A stretch of 64,000 bases of DNA from Paenibacillus alvei DSM 29 (GCF_000293805.1 NZ_AMBZ01000001.1:248001-312000); one strand, 5' to 3'; shown: positions 26,900 through 36,004, counted from the stretch's first letter. Notes: a model not told the origin generated them from the letters alone. Translations and numbers: made by a program.

Positions 26900-28293
26900 A
26901 TGGCGCGATTCGCAGAGCCTTTTAAAATCAAAATGGTGGAGCCGTTGAGCATGATCTCACGGGAAGAACGGGAAAAGGCGCTTGAACGGGCGGGTTATAA
27001 TCCATTTCTGCTGCGCGGGGATGAAGTGTACATCGATCTGTTGACCGACAGCGGTACAAGCGCGATGAGCGACAACCAATGGGCGGGCCTGATGCTGGGC
27101 GACGAGTCGTACGCGGGCAGCCGCAACTATTATCATCTGTGCGATGCAGTGCAACAGATTACAGGCTATCAGCATGTCATTCCCATGCATCAGGGGCGGG
27201 GCGCCGAGAAGGTGCTGTTTCCTCTGCTTATTCAAAAAGGGCAGTATGTCCTGAGCAATTGGCATTTCGATACAACGCGTGCGCATGTCGATCTGGCCGG
27301 GGGGATTGCAGTTGATCTTGTTACCGAACAAGCCTATGATACGACAACGCCTTACCCGTTCAAAGGAAACTTCGATGTGGATAAGCTGCGCCATACGCTC
27401 GTCGAAAAAGGAACAGAAAATATTGCATTTATTCTTATTACCGTGACGAACAACAGTGCCGGCGGCCAGCCCGTATCCATGGAAAATATCCGTGAGGTAT
27501 CCGCCATTGCAAAGCAGAACGGGATTCGCGTTTTTTTGATGCCGCGCGCTATGCCGAAAATGCATACTTTATCAAGAAGCGCGAGCAAGGCTATGAAGAT
27601 AAAGATATTATTGATATCGTCCGTGAAATGTTCTCTTATGGCGAAGGGTTCACGATGAGCGCTAAGAAGGATGGGCTTGTCAATATCGGCGGCTTGCTGG
27701 CCTTTAAAGAGGATGAGACGTTATTTACGCAAGCGCGTTCGATGGCGGTGCCGATGGAGGGCTTTCCGACCTACGGCGGCTTGACAGGCCGTGATATGGA
27801 AGCTCTTGCCCGCGGGCTGCGCGAAGGCATAGACGAGCAGTATCTTGCTTATCGCATCGGCCAAATCGAATATCTCGGCAGTCGTCTTGAGGAAGGCGGA
27901 ATCCCGTACCAGACGCCAACGGGTGGCCATGCCGTCTTCGTAGATGCGAAGAAGATGCTGCCGCATATTCCTGCGGCGCAATTCCCGGCCCAGGTGCTGG
28001 CGAATGAGCTATACCTTGAAGCAGGAATACGGGGGGTCGAGATCGGTTCTTTTCTGCTGGGACGTGACGCTGCGACCGGTGAGCAGTTGGAGAGCAAGCT
28101 TGAATTGCTGCGCTTGACGATTCCGCGCCGTGTCTATACGAATAACCATATGGATGTCATTGCGGATGCCTTGATTGCAATCAAGGATCGGGCAAGAACA
28201 CTGACAGGGCTAGAATTTACATACGAACCGCCGATATTGCGGCATTTCACTGCGCGCCTTCGACCAGTCAAGATCGGTGCTCCGTCCCGCTGA
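26900..28293 (+). pseudogene. tnaA: Tryptophanase-like beta-eliminating lyase, frameshifted (one T missing)
   Basis: ATG 26900 (GGGGG about 6 nt upstream) opens [16 protein letters not shown], highly like tryptophanase/tyrosine phenol-lyase. The frame breaks at the T7 run 27531-27537. Adding one T restores [14 protein letters not shown] and continues to 28293, giving 464 aa, the normal family length. The PLP lysine (second K of SAKKDG, about residue 257) lies beyond the break. Substrate clues favour tryptophanase: Asp in HFDTTRAH (position of Asp137, where tyrosine phenol-lyase has Thr) and [11 protein letters not shown] (where tyrosine phenol-lyase has Arg). The reaction would be L-Trp to indole, pyruvate and ammonia. 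It may be an assembly error, since neighbouring genes carry the same kind of defect. The adjacent permease would be the uptake partner. Confidence 0.85.
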
Positions 28294-28458
28294 CATATGT
28301 TGTCCATCCTGAACCGCGACGGTGACATCGAAATGCCACCATCTGTTAAACGGGTCGCCGTCTGCCTTACGTCAGTACGCTGATGCAGGATGAGGAGCGC
28401 GAGCCCTCTCGTCCGGAGGGTTCAGCAGCTATTCTACATGGATATCGGTAATGAAGTA
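28294..28458. other. Short intergenic tract after tryptophanase-like gene
   Basis: No gene recognised. It reads as GC-richer, possibly decayed coding sequence before the terminator. Confidence 0.3.
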
Positions 28459-28503
28459 GGGGATGTCCCAAAAGTCTAAAAAGACTTGGGACACCCCCTT
28501 GTT
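28459..28503. terminator. Bidirectional terminator
   Basis: GGGGATGTCCCAAAAGTC pairs with GACTTGGGACACCCCC with small bulges, around TAAAAA. T-rich sequence follows on the plus strand. It lies between the convergent tryptophanase and permease genes. Confidence 0.8.
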
Positions 28504-28525
28504 TTCAAATATGAAAAAGCTCATT

Positions 28526-29910
28526 TTATTGATTCAGGTTACTGCGTTTGCGTGAATACATAAAGTATACGATTGTGCCGAAGCCAATCCATATCGCAAA
28601 GGAGATCCATGTCATGTACGGCAAGCTGACTGCAAGGTAAAGGCAAAGCATCGCACTAATGACTGGAAGCACGGGCACAAACGGAACGCGGAATGAAGCC
28701 TGTAATTCAGGAAACTTCTTGCGCAAGACGATGATTGCGACGGAGATTAACGTAAACGCAGCCAATGTCCCCATATTCACTAAATGTGCGAGCGTGGTTA
28801 GATCAATAAAGCCTGCAATGCCTGCGGCAACAAATCCGGTTAACCATGTGTTGCCGATTGGAGTTTTGGTCTTGGCATTCACTTGCGAGAACATTTTCGG
28901 CAACAAGCCGTCACGGCTCATGGCGTACGATAAGCGGACTTGTGCATAAATCATGGCGAGGATTACGGTCGTAATGCCAAATACCGCCCCGATTGATATA
29001 ATCCCCGCTATCGAGTTCTGCCCTACGGATTCCAATGCTAATGCAACCGGCGCACCGACATTAAGCTTGGTAAATGGAATCATCCCGGTCAACACCCCGG
29101 ATACCGTAATATATAAAATCGTACAAATGAGCAGAGATGCGATGATCCCGATTGGCAACGCTCTTTTGGGTTTTTCACTTCTTCCGATGCCGTAGCAATG
29201 ATATCGAACCCAATATAGGCGAAAAACACGGTAGCCGCCCCCGTCATCACACCACTAAATCCAAAAGGCATGAACGGCGTCCAGTTATCAGGCTTTACAT
29301 ACCATATCCCGACAAAGATAAACAGCAAAATAATAGCTAATTTCACGAACACCATGACCGTGTTGAACTTAATGCTTTCCTTAACGCCTTTACTGACAAG
29401 CGCCGTGATCGCCAAAATGATGAGAACCGCCGGCAAATCAATAAGGCCTCCTTTTCCCATACTCGGAGCAGAGGATATAATGTCTGGAATCGGCAGGTTA
29501 AAGCCCGCAAGCAGAGATTGAAAGTATGCAGACCATCCCGTAGCGACTGCGGAAACCGCAATTACATATTCGAGCATGAGATCCCAACCAATAAGGAAAG
29601 CTAGCAATTCTCCCAATGTTGCATACGTAAATGTATATACGCTTCCCGAGACTGGCACTGCCGAGGAGAACTCCGCATAGCAAAATGCTGCAAGCGCGCA
29701 AGCAATACCTGCGATAACAAATGACAGCATGATCGCCGGTCCCGAAGATTCTGCCGCTACGACGCCCGTAACGACGAAAATCCCCGTCCCAATCACGCAG
29801 CCTACGCCAAGAAAAATCAAATCGATCAAAGACATCGCCCGTGCCAACTCTTTTTTCTCGCTCTGCGCAAGCATGAGGCTCAATGACTTCTTTCGGAAAA
29901 GCTTATTCAA
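28526..29910 (-). pseudogene. APC-family amino-acid permease (YfnA-like), frameshifted (one A missing)
   Basis: Two open frames overlap at about 29160. The N-terminal part starts at TTG 29910 (AGGGGG 7 nt upstream) with NKLFRKKSLSLMLAQSEKKE and ends ...SEEVKNPK. The C-terminal part resumes ...RALPIGIIASLL. One A added to the AAAA run (plus-strand TTTT at 29164-29167) joins them into 461 aa, the length of B. subtilis YfnA. About 12 membrane helices, with GVGCVIGTGIFVVTG in helix 1, as in APC/CAT transporters. Because it lies tail to tail with the tryptophanase-like gene, it may import tryptophan or another amino acid; that is inference. The defect matches four others in the window. Confidence 0.8.
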
Positions 29911-30206
29911 TATTATTCCCCCTATGCTTTGGTACGCAAAAGCAAACGCAATCAGCCCGCAATTGATAACATTTACATCCCATACCAATTTCTATGCTAT
30001 CTTTGTTTAGGTTAAGAACGATTTTAACACGTCTATCGAACACCAAGGTATAGGTAATTTTTGCTAACTTAGCCAATAAATCTTCCTTGAAAAACAACGA
30101 TTCGATTTTGTACTGCAGGAGAGGAAACCAAGCCTTCATGTATTCCCTAGCAGAACAAACTTGTTAATCAATATCCAATATTATCAATTTTTATGCATTC
30201 ATTACC
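29911..30206. other. AT-rich intergenic region
   Basis: Upstream region of the permease. No gene recognised. It adjoins the promoter-like sequence of the putative RNA. Confidence 0.35.
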
Positions 30207-30234
30207 TTTGATACCTATTACATTGTGATATAAT
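30207..30234 (+). promoter_or_regulatory. Possible promoter of putative RNA
   Basis: TTTGAT - 16 nt - TATAAT (or TTGATA with 15 nt). Confidence 0.5.
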
Positions 30235-30240
30235 TTCATT

Positions 30241-30447
30241 TAGTTCTTAAGACCTATATAGTATTTTGGAATGGGCGGGGATTTTGTGGAGCCCCCTACA
30301 CAATGTCTCGCAACAACAAAATATGCCGTAGGCTGAGTGGGTGAATATTTGAAGGAAGAACAGAAGGAAACCCCCTTACATCACACGGCATGTTTCTGGT
30401 AACCACAAATATTTTAAGGGTTCGAGTGCTGAGACTCGAACCCTTTT
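30241..30447 (+). ncRNA. Putative structured non-coding RNA, about 200 nt
   Basis: A good -10 upstream, no ORF with a ribosome site, and a strong terminator (30416-30445) bound a unit of about 200 nt. Nested pairing is visible: TTTGTGG (30283-30289) with CCACAAA (30403-30409), ATGCCGT (30323-30329) with ACGGCAT (30385-30391), and GTGGGT with ACCCCC inside. An alternative AATATTTG/CAAATATT pairing would compete with or knot the first. I do not recognise an Rfam family; size and a long closing hairpin are reminiscent of 6S RNA, but the sequence gives no proof. Confidence 0.4.
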
Positions 30448-30449
30448 GT
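30416..30449. terminator. Strong bidirectional terminator
   Basis: Perfect 12-bp stem AAGGGTTCGAGT / ACTCGAACCCTT with a 6-nt loop and TTTTG after. It serves the putative RNA (plus) and the exported-protein gene (minus). Confidence 0.9.
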
Positions 30450-30480
30450 TTAGTAACGATATTCAATTGTACGAAGAACA

Positions 30481-31335
30481 TTACCTGAAGCTGTATCCAA
30501 TATTATCGTGGACATAGCCACTCACAAGCTCTGACCAATGAAATATTTTCCCATCCGTGCTCATGGAGTCGAAGCCTTCAAATTTCACAATCGCAGAACT
30601 ATTATATTGAGTCATGCTCACCCAGCTTCCGGACGTCGTCACAAGGGAAGCGTCCAAAAATTTTGCGTTATATGCATACGAGCCATTGTTCTTGTATTGA
30701 TCGGGGTGATGAGCAGTCGTTACCATATTGAATTGCCGATTGAATCTTGCTCCCTTGGTTTCGGCTCCGTCTTTAAATCCCTGCTCGATCGGGATGACGG
30801 CCTGGGCCAACAAGCTGTTCGAGGCATTATAGATATCAACCTGCACGCCCGCTCCTGCATTAGCGCCATACAGTGTCACGAAATTGACGTCCAAGCGGAT
30901 CGTTTGGCCAGGCTGATAGCTTAGCACAGTCGGACTATGACCGTATGTAGTGCTAGCGCAAGGACTGCCGATCGGGCAAGAATTCGAGCCATATGAGCTT
31001 GACCAAGTATTGAAGGCTGTGCCAGATCGTGCTACGCCGCCTTGGGAAGCTCCCCCGAAGTATTGAAATCTCCATCCTCCGTTCGCATATTGCAATCCGA
31101 AATCCAAGTTATAATAAGTGCCATTCGGTGCGACCGTATCGAATGTCCAAAATACCGACGGGTAGGTATCTGGTGCAACATACATGGAATCTGGCATCTT
31201 AAACCACGTTTGTGCGGCTTTATAGCCGGCACTGTTCGTAATTCTCTCCACCATCGCACCTGATGCGAATGCCGTAAACGGAACAGCGGCGAACACCAAA
31301 AACGCGAGAAATACCGTGAACATTTTCTTTTTCAT
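30481..31335 (-). CDS. Exported protein of unknown function
   Basis: 284 aa from the ATG at 31335 (GGAGGG 7-8 nt upstream); a longer frame from 31431 has no site. A clear signal peptide (MKKKMFTVFLAFLVFAAVPF, cleavage after FAS) is followed by a beta-rich mature domain with many Tyr, Trp, Asn and Gly. It includes FWTFDTVAPNGTYYNLDFGL, a two-cysteine loop (NSCPIGSPCAS), and MTQYNSSAIVKFEGFDSM. It looks like a secreted carbohydrate- or surface-binding fold. I do not recognise the family. It is monocistronic with its own terminator. Confidence 0.75.
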   Translation of the reverse strand: MKKKMFTVFLAFLVFAAVPFTAFASGAMVERITNSAGYKAAQTWFKMPDSMYVAPDTYPSVFWTFDTVAPNGTYYNLDFGLQYANGGWRFQYFGGASQGGVARSGTAFNTWSSSYGSNSCPIGSPCASTTYGHSPTVLSYQPGQTIRLDVNFVTLYGANAGAGVQVDIYNASNSLLAQAVIPIEQGFKDGAETKGARFNRQFNMVTTAHHPDQYKNNGSYAYNAKFLDASLVTTSGSWVSMTQYNSSAIVKFEGFDSMSTDGKIFHWSELVSGYVHDNIGYSFR

Positions 31336-31491
31336 ACCCAATCCCTCCATTACATGAATGTTTTTCATGAAAACAAAATGGAGTTTATCAAGCTCTCTTA
31401 TGTTAGTTTTATCCATTTCTAATGAAATCATAGATCAAACCTAAAACTTTGTAAATTACTTATTTTCAATAAAATTGTAAATTATTGGTGT

Positions 31492-32052
31492 TCACTCTTC
31501 TTTTAACAAACCGTATATCTCTAAATCTACTATTCCTTTTCCCGACCAGAGCGATGCTTGCCGCAGCGTCCCTTCCTTGATGAACCCATTTTTAAGCAGC
31601 ACCCGCTTCGAACGTTCATTTGCAGGCATGACCTCGGCTTGAATTCGGTTTACACCCACTTCTACGAGCAAGAATTTCACAACGATGCGCGTCGCTTCCG
31701 CAGCAATGCCTTGTCCCCACTCCGATTCCGCTAAAAAGTACCCGATCGTCACCATATTCACCTTCTGATTGAAATCGAACGCTTCCATGATGCCTACCAA
31801 TCGTTCGCTGTCCTCATTGGGGAAAATCCCCCATTTGATTCGCGACCTCTTCTTGAAGTCTCTCTCAAAGTGCCCGATCATGCTTTTGACGGTCGCTCGG
31901 TTATGCTTCGGGATAATGCCGCAATATGCAAAGACGGTATCATTGCTGTAAATCTCATAGACCCCATCCAGATGATTCTCTTCAATCTTCTTCAAGATAA
32001 GCATATCTGACTTCAGCATCGGAAATTGCCCAAACACTGTGTCCAGGTTCAT
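31492..32052 (-). CDS. RimJ/RimL-type GNAT acetyltransferase
   Basis: 186 aa. An Acetyltransf_3 layout: LILKKIEENHLDGVYEIYSND at the start, then IGYFLAESEWGQGIAAEATRIVVKF with the acetyl-CoA loop (QGIAAEA), then RIQAEVMPANERSKRVLLKNGFIKEGTLRQ, the conserved NxxSxxVLxKxGF motif. GGAG lies about 10 nt before the ATG. It resembles enzymes that acetylate ribosomal protein N-termini or small molecules. Substrate not determinable. Confidence 0.88.
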   Translation of the reverse strand: MNLDTVFGQFPMLKSDMLILKKIEENHLDGVYEIYSNDTVFAYCGIIPKHNRATVKSMIGHFERDFKKRSRIKWGIFPNEDSERLVGIMEAFDFNQKVNMVTIGYFLAESEWGQGIAAEATRIVVKFLLVEVGVNRIQAEVMPANERSKRVLLKNGFIKEGTLRQASLWSGKGIVDLEIYGLLKEE

Positions 32053-32145
32053 CGTATCACCGCTCCATATTCTCAGCTTAAGCGTATTAGCCGCATGATC
32101 GCAACATCGCTGCTTTGACCGCCCTGTTCCAATCTTTTCAGCCTT

Positions 32146-33027
32146 TTAGATTGTTACCCCATGCAGATGTGGATTGCTTGTCAGCAACCGCCGCACCCTC
32201 TCTAGGGTATCAGCCCCCATTGGAACGCCCCCATTGCGATACAGCAGCATCCATCTTAGGCAAGCCAGCGCTTGAAATACCTCAAGTTCTTCTCGTTGAA
32301 TTTCATTCATTGCTACATAAGTATCACGGAACACTTCTGCAAAATGCTCTGGAATATAGAACTGCTGCAGCGTGAGCGACCATGCGAAATCATATCTCGG
32401 ATCCCCTAGCTGCACATTGGTCCAGTCAATGACCGTTAATCGACCCTGCTGCTCTACGATATTTCCAAGATGAAAATCACCGTGGATGATCCTTTTATGC
32501 GTAGGCGAGGCCAGCTCTACCAATTGCTCTAGTAGAGGATACAGGTCTGGGTACTCATGCATACCTGGGAAAAAATAATCGCGAAAATTGTATCGTGGAA
32601 GCCGTGTATGCCTATCTATTTCTTCTGGAGAAATGCGATGTATGTGGTCTAATAAATTCGCAATCTCCCTCATGGTATGAGCGTTGCCATCTCGCAGCGG
32701 ATCGCCGTCAAAGGTAGTCAAGAGCACACTGTGGCCACTTGCGTTGATCCCCCATCCAATCGGCTTCGATACGGAGATACCTCGTTCATGAAGCATGTTC
32801 ATCACCTGATACTGCAATCGTATATCCGGTTTGGAATCTCTGCTCCATATTTTCAACACATAGCGGTCTGCATCGGTTGCAACTTTAACAGCCTCTGCTT
32901 CCATGCCTTGCATCAAGGGAGTTATCGCAATCGTACCCGCCTGTTGCAAAATGCGTTCAAGAAGCTCATGCTTGTCCTGCCACGCTATTGCTGTAATATC
33001 GTGCTCGTATAGCTTGTTTTTCATCAT
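32146..33027 (-). CDS. APH-like phosphotransferase
   Basis: 293 aa. Aminoglycoside phosphotransferase fold: HRIIHGDFHLGNIVEQ (catalytic HGDxHxxN), LTVIDWTNVQLGDPRYDFAW (IDW/F metal-binding and DP motif) and an N-terminal lobe with YVLKIW lysine. It overlaps the upstream AraC gene by 4 nt (ATGA, with AAGGAG 5 nt before), so the two are co-translated. The substrate may be an antibiotic, a choline-like or a sugar alcohol compound. The regulator's GyrI-like ligand domain suggests drug-responsive control (inference). Confidence 0.87.
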   Translation of the reverse strand: MMKNKLYEHDITAIAWQDKHELLERILQQAGTIAITPLMQGMEAEAVKVATDADRYVLKIWSRDSKPDIRLQYQVMNMLHERGISVSKPIGWGINASGHSVLLTTFDGDPLRDGNAHTMREIANLLDHIHRISPEEIDRHTRLPRYNFRDYFFPGMHEYPDLYPLLEQLVELASPTHKRIIHGDFHLGNIVEQQGRLTVIDWTNVQLGDPRYDFAWSLTLQQFYIPEHFAEVFRDTYVAMNEIQREELEVFQALACLRWMLLYRNGGVPMGADTLERVRRLLTSNPHLHGVTI

Positions 33028-33989
33028 ACCGCTCCTTCCGCATATGCCGCCTCTTCCCTTTTTCGAATCGGGATATGCAAATCTACTCTACACTTGCCTT
33101 CCTCATCCTGCTTAGGATCGTTCAAGCAAAATTCAAGACAAGGCCGGTCATCGGCCTCATAACCGCTGCTTGGCAGCCAGAGTCGGAACATCGTTTCGTA
33201 AGCGAGAACGAAATTAGCAACGGTATCGTAGTACGGATAGACTGCATACATGCCTCCAGGCAGGGCCCCATATAAGATGTCTTTATGTTCCTGCTTGGCG
33301 AATCCCAGTGGCAGCGTCACGCATGCATCATAACGGCAGGCGTACTCCTCGACTTCATTTCCATCGTCTAACGATACACCAATGGACGAGAATTCGCTTG
33401 CGACAAGCCCCTGTTCTTGTACCCAACTGCCTAGCTTGTCCCATGCACCGCGAGTATCCACATAACTCCCGACATGCCGTACATACGCCACTTCAACGTC
33501 TGGGAGCTCCTTGATCGCAATCATGTTATCCCACGCTTTCCGCAGTAATGGATGTCTGCGCTTTCTATTGTAGTCAAAGGTAGTAGATAACTCTTCACGC
33601 TTCTTGCTATGTTCTGCCGATAAATTGCGATTTTCCCGGATTGGTTGCTGAAGCGTATCTCGCAGTTGGCTCCTAACCGCGCTCGGCGCGCTTCCATAGT
33701 ACTTTTTGAAGACAGCATTGAAGGTGGATATCGACTCGAAGCCGCACAGGTTAGATATGTCCAGTACCGTGTGATCTGTTTCAGCCAATAAGTGTGCCGC
33801 CTTACGCAAGCGCTCCTGATTCACAAATGCCATAGGCGTTATGCCGACATGTGCCGCAAAGATTCTCGCAAAATGATATTTGGAAAAGCTCGCAACCCCA
33901 GCAAGCTGATCGAGACTGAGCTTCTGGTGGCTGTTTTCTTGGATGTAGGAAATGACGTTCTCGATTCTAGTTTGATAGTCATTGTGCAT
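33024..33989 (-). CDS. AraC-family regulator with GyrI-like effector domain
   Basis: 321 aa. The N-terminal double HTH (about 8-105) has LDQLAGVASFSKYHFARIFAAH and ISNLCGFESISTFNAVFKK. The C-terminal GyrI-like ligand-binding domain (about 155-312) has VEVAYVRHVGSY and a PxGxY-type beta hairpin, as in Rob/SoxS-like and BmrR-type multidrug sensors. It heads a two-gene operon with the phosphotransferase. A perfect palindrome TTTACCGGTAAA at 34057-34068 in the upstream region is a possible operator. Confidence 0.9.
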   Translation of the reverse strand: MHNDYQTRIENVISYIQENSHQKLSLDQLAGVASFSKYHFARIFAAHVGITPMAFVNQERLRKAAHLLAETDHTVLDISNLCGFESISTFNAVFKKYYGSAPSAVRSQLRDTLQQPIRENRNLSAEHSKKREELSTTFDYNRKRRHPLLRKAWDNMIAIKELPDVEVAYVRHVGSYVDTRGAWDKLGSWVQEQGLVASEFSSIGVSLDDGNEVEEYACRYDACVTLPLGFAKQEHKDILYGALPGGMYAVYPYYDTVANFVLAYETMFRLWLPSSGYEADDRPCLEFCLNDPKQDEEGKCRVDLHIPIRKREEAAYAEGAV

Positions 33990-34344
33990 GGGAATGGGTT
34001 CCTTTATCTAAAAAGTAGTTTTGCTTACTAATAGGACATCTATTTTCAGTAGATTTTTTACCGGTAAATCATATAGAAGGCTAACTTGATTGTCCCCTGA
34101 GAATGAAGAAGAATTTTATCTTAGATTGAATTATAACGCCTAATTTCTATGACTCCAACGACTCCTCTTACATGTCGCAACTTTTTCAAAATTCGACAAA
34201 AAAGTATCTTAATTCAACCGGATGTCAATTCGCTATTTTCCTCATCTTCGCCTATACTAAAAACAACAAGAAATGTAAATTTTCTGTCAATTCAGGAAGG
34301 ATTTCGGATTGTTGTGCTGAATTACTATATAAGGAGGACACGAC
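33990..34344. other. Divergent promoter region (AraC gene / RNPP-like regulator)
   Basis: 355 nt AT-rich region. It contains the 12-bp palindrome TTTACCGGTAAA (34057-34068) and a possible plus-strand -10 TATACT (34253-34258). The ribosome site AAGGAGG of the regulator is at 34331-34337. No gene seen. Confidence 0.45.
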
Positions 34345-35700
34345 ATGACAAATAATCTTCATGTAGCTCCGATGGAACTCCGCCACAGGTTACAAGATGA
34401 ATTGAACATAAGGGGGTGGAAACAGAAGGAGTTAGCAGAGGCATCCGGCATAGACAGCTCAACCATCAGTTATATTTTCAACAACAAGCAGTCTCTTATG
34501 CTGCCTCAGCTCCATGCCATCAATCAAGCATTTGGTTTACCGGCACATGCCTACTATGAAGAATTCATAGGAGAATGCTGCAACGAACTGGGCCGATTGC
34601 GGCCAGATAAGACAAGCGATTTTATCCTCCATTGTATTGAAGTTGAAAAGTATGACCTAGTCAAACAACTGGTACAACTCCTCTATGAAGAAACCAATCG
34701 TTCCAAACTGATCGACGTCGCCTTCAAAATCGCCGAACGCATTTTCCAGTCACCCAAACGCAACTACTCACTCCCTTTCTACGACATCATCGTCCGCAAT
34801 GGATACAGCCGCAGCGAGTAAATAGCCATCTCCTACTACAGAAGATTTCTCATTTTGAGAGACTTGGATCCGAGCGGAGCAGGCAACGAAGCCTTATGCC
34901 AACTGATTGAATACTTGCCTATTCTGCCTGATTCCCTGAGGCTCGATGCCTATTATCGCATTCTTACTTACTACAATGTCATGGAAAATTGGGCAAAGCT
35001 GCTCCAGTATGCCAAGGAACTGCGTGCGATTGCGTTTGAGGAAGGACAAGATGATTACATTGCCGAGAGCTGGTTGTACGAGTCTGTCGCATTAATGGGA
35101 ATGAAAAACTTTGAAGGCGCACTGCAAGTCACTCAGCAATATGCCGTTTATGGTGATCATTACGCGTGGCTCTCCAAGCTGAATGAGCGTTATATATACA
35201 TTGAAATGAAGCAAACCGAGCCAATTGAAGAGCTCATGAGCCTCTTAAAGGATCACCAGTTTCTGATTGTTTTGCCTGTTGCACTAGAAAGCTATGTCAG
35301 TAACAGCCTGTTCCAAGACGCAGCCCGATTCCTCGAGAAATACAACAATCACGTCGACGATTTATTATCCAGAAAAGACCCTTTCCACGTGAAGCACAAA
35401 TTACGCCTTTCACAAGTGCTGGCACAATACTATTTCAAAACATCGCAGCACGAATTCGGGTTTGACTACAATGCCCTAACATTGGAATTAGCCCTTAGAC
35501 TCAAAAATATGTCGTATGTCGGGATGGCTGTACTCACCTTTCAAGAGCATGAGAAGGATGCATCAATGGAGCAGAGGGATCGATTTACCAACATCCTATT
35601 AAATGAGGTGGATTCAAATGAAAAAAGTATTAATCACGATGTCTATGGCTCTTTTCTTGTTCGGTTCTACCGTTCCGTCTTTGGCAACGAGTTCGGATAA
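34345..35700 (+). pseudogene. XRE-TPR (RNPP/Rap-like) peptide-responsive regulator, interrupted by one in-frame stop
   Basis: ATG 34345 with AAGGAGG 7 nt upstream. Codons 1-158 encode an XRE helix-turn-helix (about 12-66, WKQKELAEASGIDSSTISYI) and the start of an all-helical repeat region. A TAA at 34819-34821 interrupts, and the same frame continues open to 35700 with TPR-like helices (LPDSLRLDAYYRILTYYN; AESWLYESVALMGMKNFEGA). Read through, it would be 451 aa, the usual size and order for RNPP/AimR-like sensors, in which an imported peptide binds the TPR groove and changes DNA binding. The 3' end overlaps a secreted repeat-peptide gene by 83 nt, as in rap-phr pairs. The stop could be a real nonsense mutation (for example CAA to TAA), an error, or suppressed. 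Confidence 0.75.
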
Positions 35701-35890
35701 TGCCGACTCAGGTTGGCAGATCAGCAACATTGGCACGGGGTGGTCCAAAACAAGCAATGATGCGGAAGCCGACTATCTGTTGAGCAATATCGGAACAGGC
35801 TGGTCACCGAAGAGCAATATTGGCACAGGGTGGCAAGTGAGCAACATCGGTACGGGATGGAGCCCATCAAGCAGCGATGTAGAAGTATAG
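35618..35890 (+). CDS. Secreted propeptide with four SNIGTGW repeats (candidate signalling-peptide precursor)
   Basis: 90 aa from the ATG at 35618, which has GAGGTGG 6 nt upstream. A signal peptide (MKKVLITMSMALFLFGSTVP, cleavage near residue 24) is followed by a 65-residue acidic/Ser-rich part holding four perfect SNIGTGW heptads at 36-42, 56-62, 66-72 and 75-81, three of them followed by Ser and one by Gln. All DNA differences among the four copies are synonymous. The gene overlaps the 3' end of the XRE-TPR regulator in another frame. By family logic (Phr, PapR, NprX, AimP) the export product would be cut to a short peptide, re-imported by an oligopeptide permease and bound by the regulator. 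Multiple identical copies per precursor are unusual for this class. Confidence 0.75.
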   Translation: MKKVLITMSMALFLFGSTVPSLATSSDNADSGWQISNIGTGWSKTSNDAEADYLLSNIGTGWSPKSNIGTGWQVSNIGTGWSPSSSDVEV

Positions 35891-35921
35891 TAAAGGTGTA
35901 TAGATTCAAGGCAATACAGGA

Positions 35922-35954
35922 AAGCGACTCTTGAGTTCAAGGGTCGCTTTTTTT
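35922..35954 (+). terminator. Intrinsic terminator of regulator-peptide unit
   Basis: AAGCGACTCTTGA pairs with TCAAGGGTCGCTT (one wobble), followed by seven T residues. It ends the transcript about 30 nt after the propeptide stop. Confidence 0.92.
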
Positions 35955-36004
35955 CATCCTTCTCTTAATAGAGTTCTCTATTTCTATAAAAATCTAATTA
36001 GAAT

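Noticed and set aside
26900..28293. Tyrosine phenol-lyase as the name for the frameshifted lyase
   Set aside because: The positions that distinguish the two enzymes carry Asp (HFDTTRAH) and Ile ([11 protein letters not shown]) as in tryptophanase, not the Thr and Arg of tyrosine phenol-lyase.
30416..30445. tRNA or tmRNA T-arm (GGTTCGA motif)
   Set aside because: The motif is one arm of a perfect 12-bp terminator hairpin. No acceptor or anticodon stems are present.
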